Shown here in pieces: positions 34,238 to 45,352 of a DNA stretch of 64,000 bases (positions within the stretch are counted from its first letter, which is position 1; each line of letters starts with the position of its first letter). Location: the NCBI RefSeq assembly GCF_033115175.1, contig NC_084834.1, positions 80,584,462 to 80,648,461 on the forward strand, written 5' to 3'. This DNA comes from Lepus europaeus (Eukaryota > Chordata > Mammalia > Lagomorpha > Leporidae). The position numbers were made by a program, and so were the translations under genes. Below the pieces are notes generated by a model. It was given only the letters and a program-made list of their open reading frames with translations. It was not told where the DNA came from and did no database searches.

Positions 34238-35312
34238 CTAATGGAAAGAATGGGGCCATCAAGGTAGGAGGTACCTTTCTCTGAAGGGAGGAGAGAACTT
34301 CCACTTTGACTATGACCCTGTCGGAATAAGATCAAAGTCGGCGAACCCTAAAGGCTTCCATAGCCTTGGCAACTCATGACTAGAGCCTAGGGAGATTACT
34401 AACGCCATAAACAAGAGTGTCAAATTGTTAAGCCAACAACAGGAGTCACTGTGTACTTACGTCCCATGTGGGATCTGTCCTTAATGGGTTGTCTAATGTG
34501 CAGTGATGCTATAACTAGTACTGAAACAGTATTTTTACACTTTTTGGTTATGTGTGGGTGCAAACTGATGAAATCTTTACTTAGTATATACTGAAGCGAT
34601 CTTCTGTATATAAAGATAATTGAAAATGAAAAAAAAAAAAAAACCTTGGTGTTAAATTGGAAATTACATAGAAAATTAATCAATCTTTTTTAAAAAATAT
34701 CATGCAGGAACTCTGTCATTAATGTGCTGTACACTGTTATTTAATGCTATAACTAGAACTGCAACAGTATTTTTTCACTTTGTGTTGCTATGTGAGGGCA
34801 AACTGTTGAAATCTTTATATATACTAAACTGATTTTCTGTATATAAAGAGAATTGAAAATGAATCTTGATGTGAATGGAAGGGGAGAGCGAGTGGGAAAG
34901 GGGAGGGTTGCGGGTGGGAGGGAAGTTATGGGGGGGGGGGAAGCCCTTGTAATCCATAAGCTGTACTTTGGAAATTTTTATTCATTAAATAAAAAAAAGG
35001 TAAAAAAAAAAAAGGCAGAGTAAGAGAGAGAGAGAGAGAGATAGAGCTTTTAATCACTGGTTCACTCGCCAAATGACTACAACTGCTCAGGCTATGGCAG
35101 ACCAAAGCCAGGAGTCAGCAACTCTATCCAAACCTCCCATGTGGGTGACAGGAACCCAAGGACTTGGGACACAATCTGCTGTCTTCCAGGTGCCTTAGCA
35201 GGAAGCTGGATTAGAAGCAGAGGTGGGACTCTGTCCCAGGCCCCTTTTTGGGATGTGAGCATCCCAATCACAGCTTAAGCAGCTGCACCACAATGCCACC
35301 CCCCAAAAAACG
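34150..35312 (-). repeat. CSINE split by an L1 insertion
   Basis: The A-tail/start side (TTTACTTACTTAAAAGGCAGAG, 34150-34177) and the rest (from 35010: AAAAGGCAGAGTAAGAG, then GGTTCACTCGCCAAATGAC, CTCCCATGTGGGTGACAGG, CACCACAATGCCACCCCCC) belong to one antisense CSINE. The 11-bp AAAAGGCAGAG repeated at the junctions is the TSD of the L1 between. Confidence 0.92.
34178..35009 (+). mobile_element. Rabbit-type L1 3'UTR with internal duplication, inserted in a CSINE
   Basis: Begins within the A-rich site, here (AAG)n then (AAC)n (34180-34240), then runs along the common 3'UTR. The ~175-bp unit (34460-34640) is followed by a linker with A14 (34640-34700) and a second diverged unit (34702-34870). 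The G-rich tract (34880-34942), TTTGGAAATTTTTATTCATT and the A-tail follow. The TSD AAAAGGCAGAG is at 34167-34177 and 35010-35020. Confidence 0.92.
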
Positions 35313-35529
35313 TTTATGTTGATTTTTTTTTCCTGTTCTGTAAACTACATTTTTAAACCCAGCCTAGTCTACCAGGAGTTAGAAATCACAAGAAAAGATA
35401 GATAATAAATCAATGAAAGAACAACTAAATATGTAATTATAAATTGTGTTGAATATTAATGATAAGAAGGCAAGTGTGTTTATTGAAGAAGGGTTATATA
35501 TTTATGTAGTACTTCAGAATCTATGATCT

Positions 35530-36060
35530 GAGGTCTGAATAAGGTTTTGAATTTCCTGCCTGAAGACTTTGTGATACTGGGAAAATTGTCTAATTCTTTG
35601 TGAATCATTTCTTAAATCTATAAAATGATAATATAGTATTTGCTTTGTAGAGTTGTTTAAGCATGGATAAAAATGAACATCAATTTATTTTTTAAAGATT
35701 TATTTATTTGTTTGAAAGACAGAGTTACAGAGGTAGAGACAAAGAGAGGTCTTCCATCTGCTGGTTCACTCCCCAAATGGCCTCAATGGCTGGAGCTGGG
35801 CCAATCTGAAGCCAGCAGCCAGGAGCTTCTTCTGGGTCTCCCACAAGGATGCAGGGGCCCAAGGACTTGGGTCATCTTCTACTGCTTTCCCAGGCCATAG
35901 CAGAGAGCTGGATCAGAAGTGGAGAAGCTGGGACTAGAACCAGTGCCCATATGGGATGCCGGCACTGCCGGCAGTAGATTCACAGTCTACGCCACAGCAA
36001 TGGCCCCATCAATTTCTTAAAGTAGTTACTGGGAGGATGGTGTTTTCAATAAATACTGAC
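35530..36060 (+). repeat. MIR element interrupted by a CSINE
   Basis: Before the CSINE: GACTTTGTGATACTGGGAAAATTGTCTA-type words (35567-35594), then CTATAAAATGATAATATAG and GTAGAGTTGTTTAAGCATGG, the MIR core and 3' side. After the CSINE: GTTTTCAATAAATACTGAC, the MIR end. The family is read from the standard 'gggcaagt...cctcatctgtaaaatg' plan. Confidence 0.6.
35687..36007 (-). repeat. CSINE inserted in MIR, with TSD
   Basis: Antisense and well preserved: AAAGATTTATTTATTTG, GGTCTTCCATCTGCTGG, GGGTCTCCCACAAGGATG, CCCATATGGGATGCCGGC, CCACAGCAATGGCCCC. ATCAATTT flanks it at 35679-35686 and 36008-36015. Confidence 0.93.
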
Positions 36061-37573
36061 TGTCTCAACTAAATGGTCACAGATGGACTTCATAATAGAT
36101 TTATGTTGAAGTTTATGGAAAATGTAATGTATTAATCTGTAATTATCATAAGAAATTTCATATAAAATTAAAAAGGGCTTAAAGTTGACTATTCTTTACT
36201 TAGGCAAATAAAGCTTTCTTATGTGGACTAACCAATAATTCACAGGAAATTTTAATGAAAATTTTATTACTAATTGTTACAAGTAAATATAAATATCACT
36301 GAAAATTCAATGTTTGATTATATCTGCTTTTTATCATATTTTCTTATATACATAACATAAATTATGTGTCAGGATCATATCCTACATAATCTAAATTAAT
36401 AAATCTCAAAATTAATTGATTATATCAAATTTGAAATATGGAAACTTGACTCATATCTATGTTTGAATATGTCCAATAGACATAAAATTTCAAGAATCAT
36501 CTTTCCAGAGAGAAAAGATTAGGAAGCTTTGGGTAATCTCTCAGGCATGTCTTGACATTCACCGTCTGTAAGAATTTGGTACAAGGTACAAGAATCCTTT
36601 ATTCTTGAACCCTATCTTTTGCCTTGATGAGAATTTGTGTACTGGTAGTTTCAGATGAGTTTTTCTTAACATCTTCCATTCCTCACACTGGGTATAATTA
36701 AAGGAGCCATTTGTTGCCTAATATGCTTTCTTCTGGTACAATTTTCAACCTGCCAGGTCCTCCTGGTGAGTGAGTTGGGGAGGCAGGTCAATTTCTACAT
36801 TGTCTGGTACCATTTAAATACCATAGCTTCATTTTCTAAATGAGCTCTGAGTGTCCTGAGAGAGAAACTATGCCTTTTAAAAGGGCCAACTTATTGCTCC
36901 CTGGGAGTAATCATCCATTATCCACCTAGAGAATCTGTTGATGCAGTATTTATTTTCAACATATTCACAGCTCTTTTTTTTTTTTTCTTCACTGTAAGGG
37001 ACTTAGGATTGGTGTGTATTTTACTTTGGGTTTTGATTTTGAGGCACCTAAACCTCCCACATCAGCAATCATTTGTATAGTGCCCTCATGTAAGAGTAAA
37101 TATTTTGCATGGTATAGTGAACTTACTTACTTATTTATTTTTTATGTAGCTGCAGTTAATTACAAAAGAACTTTACATATAGCAAGGGGAATGTACTTAG
37201 CACATTCAGAGAAAAATTAGTGGAATAAATGAGTTCCTGAAAAATAGGGGGTGTGTTTCTATATCTCTCGCTCTGCCTACATAGTACCTGTCATGTGATA
37301 GACTATGTGGATGTGTTACTGAACAGTTGACTTAAGTATTATGGGTCTCGCAATAATCTTTCCTGATTCCTTGGGCCATTCCCTTTAACTAGGAACTAGA
37401 TAAAGTGGTATTTATTGACAAGTGTTATTTATATTTTTAAAGACACAAATAAAGTAAAACTATAAGATTATAAACAGCAATTTCCTTTGCTGCCTTCTCT
37501 TCATTGAAACTGATGTTAAAAATCAAAATCATGATCATGGTGTCTCCCTTGCTAGGTAAGTATTAAAGCTGAT
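36061..37573. other. Unassigned AT-rich sequence
   Basis: Nothing recognised. The frame at 37014-37220 (68 codons) has no motif. A T13 tract lies at 36974-36987. Confidence 0.5.
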
Positions 37574-37582
37574 GATACATTA

Positions 37583-37944
37583 CATTTTTTTAATTAATTA
37601 ATTAATTTATTTATTTATTTATTTTTTTGACAGGCAGAGTGGATAGTGAGAGAGAGAGACAGAGAGAAAGGTCTTCCTTTTTGCCGTTGGTTCACCCTCC
37701 AATGGCCGCTGCGGCCGGCGCATCGCGCTGATCCAAAGCCAGGAGCCAGGTGCTTCTCCTGGTCTCCCATGGGGTGCAGGGCCCAAGCATTTGGGCCATC
37801 CTCCACTGCCTTCCCGGGCCACAGCAGAGAGCTGGCCTGGAAGAGGCGCAACCGGGACAGAATCCGGCGCCCCGACCGGGACTAGAACCCGGTGTGCCGG
37901 CGCCGCAAGGCGGAGGATTAGCCTGTTAAGCCACGGCGCCGGCC
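37583..37944 (-). repeat. Young CSINE with TSD
   Basis: CpG-rich and close to intact: GACAGGCAGAGTGGATAG, GGTTCACCCTCCAATGGCCG, CCACAGCAGAGAGCTGGCC, GACCGGGACTAGAACCCGG (box B complement), GTTAAGCCACGGCGCCGGCC head. GATACATTA at 37574-37582 and 37945-37953 is the TSD. Retained CpGs indicate recent insertion. Open frames on both strands are read-through of this SINE. Confidence 0.96.
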
Positions 37945-38037
37945 GATACATTATTTTTTTAATCTTCTTTATTTTCCTTTCCCTGGTTCCCTTTCTTCTT
38001 TCCTTGTTTTCTGTTTTCTTCTCCTCTATCTGAAAAC

Positions 38038-38415
38038 TGCCTTATGAGAGGCCAGAGCCACGCCATGACAGGCTTCACACAAAACAAAGGAACAGGCTAG
38101 GCCCAGGATGCACCTGGTATGAGGAGATGAAACCAGACACTGGACAGTCCTTGGTCTGGCAGGGCCAGGTGTGGGGGGAACTAATGGGGGACTTGATGTA
38201 TGGCCATATGAGGGAAAATGAATGCGGACGTAATACTTGTTTGCCCGGGAACTATAAAAACCGCAGGAACAAAGAAAGGGGGTCTTGGTCTCTCAGCACT
38301 GGGCTGAACAGGAGGTCAAGCCCCAGCATGCTGGACCCGTAATAAAGTCCCTTTGTTCTATGCATTACGGTGAGTCTCCCTGGTTCTTCCTATCTGGGTG
38401 GTCTGGGACACAACA
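38038..38415 (+). mobile_element. Solo LTR (class I-like) with TATA and AATAAA
   Basis: It contains AACTATAAAAACCGC near 38250, GTAATAAAGTCCC near 38340 and TCTGGGACACAACA at the end. TATA to AATAAA is about 85 bp, with the U5-like 'GGTGAGTCTCCCTGG' after. Its CpG words (GGACGTAATAC, CCGGGAACT, ACCCG) stand out from the surroundings. No 4-bp TSD could be fixed, and no internal sequence adjoins. Confidence 0.75.
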
Positions 38416-40079
38416 CTAGGAGCTCTTTCATGGGCAGAAGAGTAGCTAGTATTTGAGCTGTAAAAGCAAATGTTAGCAAATGTTCAAAGTCTCAATCACT
38501 GTGAAATAATCATGCACTAAAAATCGATTCCCCTTTAAGAATTTTAGGCTAAAATAAAACAGATTATGACATCCAGTTTTTTTTTTTCTTTCTTTTTACT
38601 TTGTGTTTTAGGTAATAACACTTTCAACCTCTCTTCTCACCAACAAACACTTTGTGAAAGGTCTAAACACTCATTCTCAATGAGAATAGAACTTTCAGTA
38701 GAGAAGTATGTCACACCCTAAAATCCTCCATCTCTGGACACATTTTTCACAATCATTTCATTTTCATTCATTAATTTGACAGATGACAAGGTTAGTGAAT
38801 GAGATAATGTCCTTAGTTATTAGGAGCTAATGGAGTAATCATAAAATAAATACATAATGTCTGTTCATAATATGTACTATGAACTAATGAAGCAGTTTAT
38901 GGAAATAGAGATTGGCAGAGCCTTAATATGGCTATGATGATTACGTAAGAATTTTCTAAGTAGGTGAGTAATACTTTTTGGCATGATAACTTAGTCAATC
39001 TATAATTCCTGGTTATTAAATCAAATGGTAATATAGAAGCTCCTGTGAAAAATCTGTAGATAAAATTAAAGTATCTAATCAGCTGACTTTAGGTAAGAGT
39101 GACCGCTCTGCACGAGCCTGATTTAATCAACTTGAGGTCTTTAAATCATGGTTGCAAGTTTCCTGATTGCACTTATAATTATTCCTGAAGGCAACAGCTT
39201 CATGACTGTGAGGTTGTGGTACCCATGGGCCTCCCTTCTAGATATCCTGACCCATATACTTTCTACTTGATAAGCTAGCACCCACAGTTCCATGAATCAC
39301 TTCCTCCAACCAAATCTCTCTTCTCTCCTCCACCCCCAAGCTCCCTTGTAACTAATTTCCAACAGCACCAATCTCATTCATGAGCAGTCACCCCTTCATC
39401 TAATCACTTTCCCAAAGTCCCCACCTGCTACCACCATCACCTTAGAATTTCAACATACAAATTTTAAAGGACCAGAGCACAAGTATTGAGACCATATAGA
39501 TGCTATTTTATAGAAGAAGGAGGGACAATGTCTGGAAGTGGCAATGAAATGTACACCAACCTCATCTCAACTCGTAGCAACGTCCATGATGTGGAAAGAA
39601 CTCCAGAAAGCAGTTCATTCTGAAAGCTGTGCAAACAGGTGAGTAAAGTTGTTTTATTAAGCAGATTGGAGGAACAAAAATTGATGCTACACATATTGGC
39701 CAGGTGGCTATCCATGGAGCTCACGATAACTGTCTATCTTGGAAGTAGACAATATCATGACAAGAGCGGTCCTTGAAAGAATAGTGAAAGTCAGGTTTCC
39801 TATTCAGCACCATCAACACTTTCTGTTAGCATCTTTCTTGTGCCCAAATCATGCAGCAGGTTTGCAATGCACACATACCTACCTGGTCATGGGCTAATTT
39901 CATTCTGGCCTGTGTGGATTCTCTTTTTGCAGAACCAGAAAGCTTTTATCACTCAGATGCCTAAATGAGAATCTTCCCTGTGCCTTCTTCCCTTACTCAA
40001 ATCAATCCACAAGTCCATATCAGCTCTTGAGACTGTTGCTTTGCTTTCACGTTTGCCATTTCCTCTGTCTTGGCATTCA
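38416..40079. other. Unassigned sequence
   Basis: No repeat or exon recognised. The minus-strand 73-codon frame at 39503-39724 has no motif. Confidence 0.45.
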
Positions 40080-40700
40080 CAGCGCTCTCATCTGTTATTG
40101 GTCTGATTAAAACTTTGCAGCAGCATCCAGACTTGTCTCTCTGCCTTCAGTTTTCAACCCTTTGATGTTTTTTCTAGGGTCATAGTTCTCAACTGCAAAA
40201 CTGTCGTTATCACTTCCCAGTTTCAAACCTGTAAGAGCTCGCTAATGCTTCCAGGAGCGAGTCCAGTCTCTTGTCACTGTTTCTCACGCTCTCATGATCT
40301 GTCTTTCTTTATCTCCCAGCCCTCACCTAAATTTTTTGCTGCTTCTAACTTGGTATTCTTGATTAGCTGTACTAAACAACTGGTGTTTCTCTGATATTTC
40401 ATGCCATGTGAGCCGTTGCACATGCTTGGTCTCCGCCTAGACCTTGTCACCTCCTGCTGCCCATTCTGCAAATGTCAACCTTTATGACACGTCCCGGGAG
40501 AAGCTTTGGCTTATCATAAGTGGAAGGGCCTTCTGTCTTTTTTTCTTGTTTCCATCGTACTGCTTATAAGCTAGACTGGAAATGTTCTGTTTTCACTTCT
40601 GTCTTTTCTATAGACTATGTCCACTGACAGAATTTGTGTTTTGTTTCCATCATCATTTGCTTCTGAGAGACTAGCACAGTGTGAGGACAGGAAAGAGTGT
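40080..40700 (+). repeat. Probable ancient L2 3' region
   Basis: TGATCTGTCTTTCTTTATCTCC, GAGCCGTTGCACATGCTTGG, CACCTCCTGCTGCCCATTCTG, TGCTTATAAGCTAGACTGG, and TAGCACAGTGTGAGGACAGG follow the order of the L2 3' end in sense ('gttgcacatgctg...', 'tagactgtaagc...', 'tagcacagtgcc'). Confidence 0.55.
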
Positions 40701-40854
40701 TAGCCAAAGGAGAGAAAATGATATTAAGAATGGATGTGATTATGTACAAGACTGTCCTTCCCCAACCAGCCACATAGCCACCTTTAGAGAGTTTCACAAG
40801 TAGAGGCAATTGTGGGCTCTTTGATGGAACATGGACATAAGCCTCAACCATTTT

Positions 40855-41240
40855 AGTTCCTTGCCTGAAAGTAAATCAGATTGCTCAAGGGACCCCTTTA
40901 CCCCTGCATTCTTTCAAAAAAACAGCTCCATCCCACTCCCTGTACTGTTCCCTACCCCGTCCTCTGATTCCTTTTCCATGTTTGGAAGCCTGTGAAAAAC
41001 CTGTAGGATCCAGCTCAGCTTCTCCCATTGCCCTCCCCTCCAGACCTTTAGCCCACCCTAAGGTATATAAGACTCAGCCTGCTGAGGGACTGTGCTGTCT
41101 GCCACTTGTTTGGTGTATGTGCATGCCAGCACTCAGCCACTTCTGTGAATTATTTTTCTTGAATAAATTCATTTTGACTGTGAGTTCATATCATGTTTCT
41201 TCTGTCTGTCCCTCTTCCCTCACATTCTTGGCAGGAAGAA
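40855..41240 (+). mobile_element. Candidate solo LTR with TATA and AATAAA
   Basis: AAGGTATATAAGACTCAGCC near 41060, CTTGAATAAATTCATTTTG near 41160, and a CT-rich TCTGTCTGTCCCTCTTCCC after it fit LTR R/U5. TATA to polyadenylation signal is about 100 bp. Start is a guess; class unresolved. Confidence 0.55.
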
Positions 41241-41894
41241 AACTCTTTTTAGATTTAGATACACTGGATAGAAGTGATACCATGTAAGACTGACTTAAAG
41301 TCCTAGAGAATATTAGGGTAGAGGTGATTTTATGCAATAGGCAAGTTAGGCCTTTTGGCCATCTCACATATTCTAGTTCTAATGTGACCACGTCCCAATA
41401 ACATCGTTGTCACATATACATCAGGGCATAAGACAAATGCAGGGATGCATGAACCCTGATTGAGGACATAACTATACTTGTTTCCCACAGCTCCTTGTCA
41501 CTTTGCTAATTAAAAGAAAGAGCTCAAGCCCCTATTTATGCATCTCAGTACATTCTGTTATATTTAGAACAACTTTGATTTTTAATTGCACGTGGAAGAC
41601 CTTCTGGGACATTGGCATTGACTAGCCAGGTTATCTTTTTTACTCATTCAAAAAATAAATTTTGAGCTCCTATTTTATGCCAGTCTCAGGAGAGAAAGCG
41701 ATTAACATGACAAGCCCTGACTAAGCCCTGACAGTTCTAAATTTCCTGCCAGTTCAAAAAAAAAAAAAATGCACAGTTGGGGGCTGTACAAGAGTTGTTT
41801 GAGGAAACTAGGTATAATCTATAGCAGATAAAAGCATTAATTTTTAAATTGTATTTCTAACATTTACTCAATCTCTTCATTTTCACATTCTAAT
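41241..41894. other. Unassigned sequence
   Basis: No element recognised with confidence. It could be decayed retroviral interior next to the LTR. An A13 run lies at 41757-41769. Confidence 0.4.
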
Positions 41895-43180
41895 ATTGTG
41901 TTATTTTGGGGAGGGGCAGTGAGTTATGGTTTCTTCCTTATTCTTGTTTCTTGAATTTCTGCATTTGTTTTCAGGCATTTGCCGAGTTGATTTTTGTTTT
42001 TTCCCTCTGATGGATTTTATCTTTGAGCAATGCTTCTGTGGCTTAGTGGAATGTCTGTACTTTCTGTGAATACCAAGAAGTGTGTGGTGGGTATGGCGGA
42101 GGTGCTCTCTTCTATGCTCCAGGAAGGGACAAGTATCCAGGGTAACACCCAAGTTGGGCATGGTTGATCTCAACACCCAGGTGTTAACCCCCAGTGTGTT
42201 CTGAACCACTGTATGAACCACACAAATGATCTGTGCAGTCCTCACTGTGAGCACAGTTTCTGCTATGATGACCTGTTCCAGGCAACCAAAGAGATCCCAG
42301 CGTCAGGAGTCATACCCAGTGATTGTTCAGAGACCCAGCTACCCTCTGCACATTCTCATGTAACCATCAAGTCCCCACAGTCTCAGCACACAACCCTCCC
42401 ACAGTCACTGGGTGCAGAGATTTCTCTCTGCCCTGCCAGCCTGTCCAGCAAACAGATAGACAGATGTTCCCCAAGATAGCCCCACCTAGGCATCTTGATT
42501 CTGGGAGGTTGTGGGTGCCTCACCATCCTATCTGGTTGTCCAGCCATTTCCCAACCAGAATCAAAATCAGTGTGAACTGTGGATTGCTCCCTCCATTAGA
42601 ATCTCTGGATCACAAGTGTACACAAGAGCCACTGACTGAATGTTGCTGTCTCCCCACTACGCTGCCAATACTGCTGAGAAGATGGCGTCCTGTCTCAGCC
42701 AGTTGCTGTATGTGCACACAAAGCCTTCGGCAGCTCTTACCCAAACTGAAAATGGTGCCCACCATTTCTCAGCCATGCAGTGGGTGCTAGTAGGATGAGA
42801 TAAATGTGCCCCTCTACTTCCATTGGGTCTTCAGGTAATGATTAGCAAATGCTATCCCCCAGGGCTCCACTTCAGGATCATCCCATGCTCTCCCTCCAGC
42901 TGCATCAAGACAAGTTGCTGTGGTCTAGTCTCACCAAGGTCTCCAGGCTGCCACCTGCTCCAGCTCTGGGATGCTGTATTGTAGTTGTGTATTGTGGTTG
43001 TGTTTGCATGTGCACACCCTCCACACAGGTCCACAACATTCCTCTTCCTCTTGTAGTATTTCCAGAGTGGTTTTCTCCTCAATTCGAGTGCACTTATACA
43101 TTTTTTTTTTTTTTTTACTGTTTATCCCTAGCTTAGCACAGTATGCCATTCCCTAATTCACCATCTTGAAATCTCTCCCA
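41895..43180 (-). mobile_element. L1 5' fragment (5'UTR and start of ORF1), antisense
   Basis: On the minus strand it opens with a TTTCAAGATGGTGAATTAGG-like 5' end at about 43180, passes through 1.1 kb of GC-richer sequence, and reaches a charged lysine/asparagine-rich stretch (CRNSRNKNKEE, 41901-42254 frame), like the ORF1p N-terminus. ORF2 and the 3'UTR are missing. Stops break the frame. The plus-strand 155-codon frame at 42323-42790 is on the opposite strand and is not supported. Confidence 0.55.
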
Positions 43181-43755
43181 ATTGGTTCTTTACATTTGCA
43201 GCCCACACAAAGGGTTAAATAAATTGCTGGCTAAGTTGTTATTTTTTAAATTTAAGCCTACTTTTTGGCACACAGGAATGGGAATGGGTAGACAGTATAA
43301 CTACAGATGAAATGCCAGGCTGTGTTCACTATCACCCTTCGTTCAATGACAGAGCACTCAAATAACCCTGGATTTTGAATCTGACTTCCTTCACTTAGTA
43401 TTTATTAGAGTATTTACATAACACTCAAATAATACTAAGCTCTTGTAAGTTGCTCACGAAATGCTTGGTATTGTATTTCATATAGTAATAAAAACAGAAC
43501 AAAACCAAACAAATGACCAAAGCCTTATTAATGAAGGATAAGGTTTTCTTACGATGTTGTACTATATAGAAATCTTTCCTTTAATATAGATTATTGGCAT
43601 CCTTTCAATAGAAATATTTTTAAAATAGGCAGGTAGCCAAGGTCAAACATTCAGAAGCATCTTTAGGATATACTTTTTGAGTAAATGTAAATACATTTTG
43701 CTTACTAGGCTGTCTATGAGCTGATGAGGAATTTATGAATTTAGAGATATTTTCA
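43181..43755. other. Unassigned sequence
   Basis: AT-rich, nothing recognised. Confidence 0.45.
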
Positions 43756-43773
43756 CATTCTAACTATATATTT

Positions 43774-44122
43774 ATTTCTTTTTTTTTTTTTTTTTTGACA
43801 GGCAGAGTGGATAGTGAGAGAGAGAGACAGAGAGAAAGGTCTTCCTTTTGCCGTTGGTTCACCCTCCAATGGCCGCCGCGGCTGGTGCTGCGACCTGCGC
43901 ATCGCGCTGATCTGATGGCAGGAGCCAGGTGCTTATTCTGGTCTCCCATGGGGTGCAGGACCCAAGCACTTGGGCCATCCTCCACTGCACTCCCTGGCCA
44001 CAGCAGAGAGCTGGCCTGGAAGAGGGGCAACCGGGACAGGATCGGTGCCCCGACCGGGACTAGAACCCGGTGTGCCGGTGCCGCAAGGCGGAGGATTAGC
44101 CTAGTGAACCGCGGCGCCGGCC
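43774..44122 (-). repeat. Young CSINE with 15-bp TSD
   Basis: T17, GACAGGCAGAGTGGATAG, CAATGGCCGCCGCGGCTGG, GACCGGGACTAGAACCCGG, GTGAACCGCGGCGCCGGCC. TCTAACTATATATTT flanks at 43759-43773 and 44123-44137, a perfect TSD. CpG-rich. Confidence 0.97.
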
Positions 44123-44137
44123 TCTAACTATATATTT

Positions 44138-44984
44138 CTAACATAGGTGCAAAGATTACTAAGAAACATTTGGATATGATGGACTTGTTCAAAATTTTGT
44201 CACACAAATCTGAAATGAAAAAATCGCTACATAAAACTATTCATCCTTGTATTTGTGCACATTAACATCATTATATCACTTCCTTTCTGGAATACTATAG
44301 TGTTTGCTTTTGCTTTGCTTTGTTTTTTCTCTTCTTGAGAATCCTTTCTCTTATAACACAAGCTTCAAACACCTTTTTACTACCACTCCTAAGATAAAGC
44401 ATATTTTTCTGGCAAGGAGTCAGGTTTTTCTGAACTTTTGTCATAAAAGATAACCGCATATTGGGGGAAAAAGATTAATCCTGCTCAAAATACTTCTTTC
44501 GCGGAAGCCAAGGTCACTGTTGGGAGGACTATAGAGTCATTTGATTAAACTGAAGCAATGGATAAGAAGGGTAATTTCTCAAAGTATGACTTTATATCTC
44601 ATAAACTTTTAGGTCTATGAAGCTGCTATTGCATAACCCTATATTTACTTGGTGTGCTCTTTCTGAACATTGTTCATAATATAGTTCTTTTTTTTTTTTT
44701 GGATTGGCTAAGTTGACGTAAGGTGCACAGCATTGGATAAGTAATATTAACCAATATACCCTACATCAAATTCCTACCTCAAATATTAGCAACTTTAAGT
44801 TCTAATCACTCCATTTCCATTCTTAATAAATTTCTTACACAGTTTTTAAACTATTATCCTCAATTAAGGTGTTCTGGGCTATTTGCAGCTGTTTCATAAC
44901 ATCATTAATTCCACACTTTGAACAATTTGATTTGTGACCCTTTTTTCTTAGGATCGTAAATGACATATGGATAAAAATCAAAAC
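44138..44984. other. Unassigned AT-rich sequence
   Basis: Nothing recognised. T13 tract near 44688-44700. Confidence 0.45.
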
Positions 44985-45352
44985 CTTGGACTACATTGTG
45001 GCTTAGTTGATAAAGCCACAGCCACATTCTATTTGGGTGACAGTTCAAGATTGGGCTGTACCACTTCAATTGCAGCAGTCTGCTAATGTGCCTGGAAAAG
45101 CAACAGAAGATGGTTCAAGCACTTGGGCTCCTGCACCCAAGTGGGAGAGCTAGAAGAGGATCCTGACTCTTGGTTTCAGGCTGGCCCAGCTCCAGCCATT
45201 GCAGCCATTGGGGAAATGAGCCAGCACCTGGAAGATATTCATTTATCTCTCTGTGTCTATCTCTCTCTCTCTTTCCCTTCTTCCCTCCCTGTCTCTTTCA
45301 CTCTTCCTTTCGCTAACTCTGACTTTCAAATAAATAAATCACTTTTAAATAA
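44985..45352 (+). repeat. CSINE
   Basis: Sense: ACATTGTGGCTTAGTTG, CAGTCTGCTAATGTGCCTGG, GGGCTCCTGCACCCAAGTGG, CAGCCATTGGGGAAATG, CT tract, GACTTTCAAATAAATAAATC. Confidence 0.88.

Noticed and set aside
42323..42790. Plus-strand 155-codon frame, the longest in the window.
   Set aside because: It lies on the opposite strand of a probable L1 5'UTR, and the translation is low in recognisable structure with scattered Cys, Pro and Thr.
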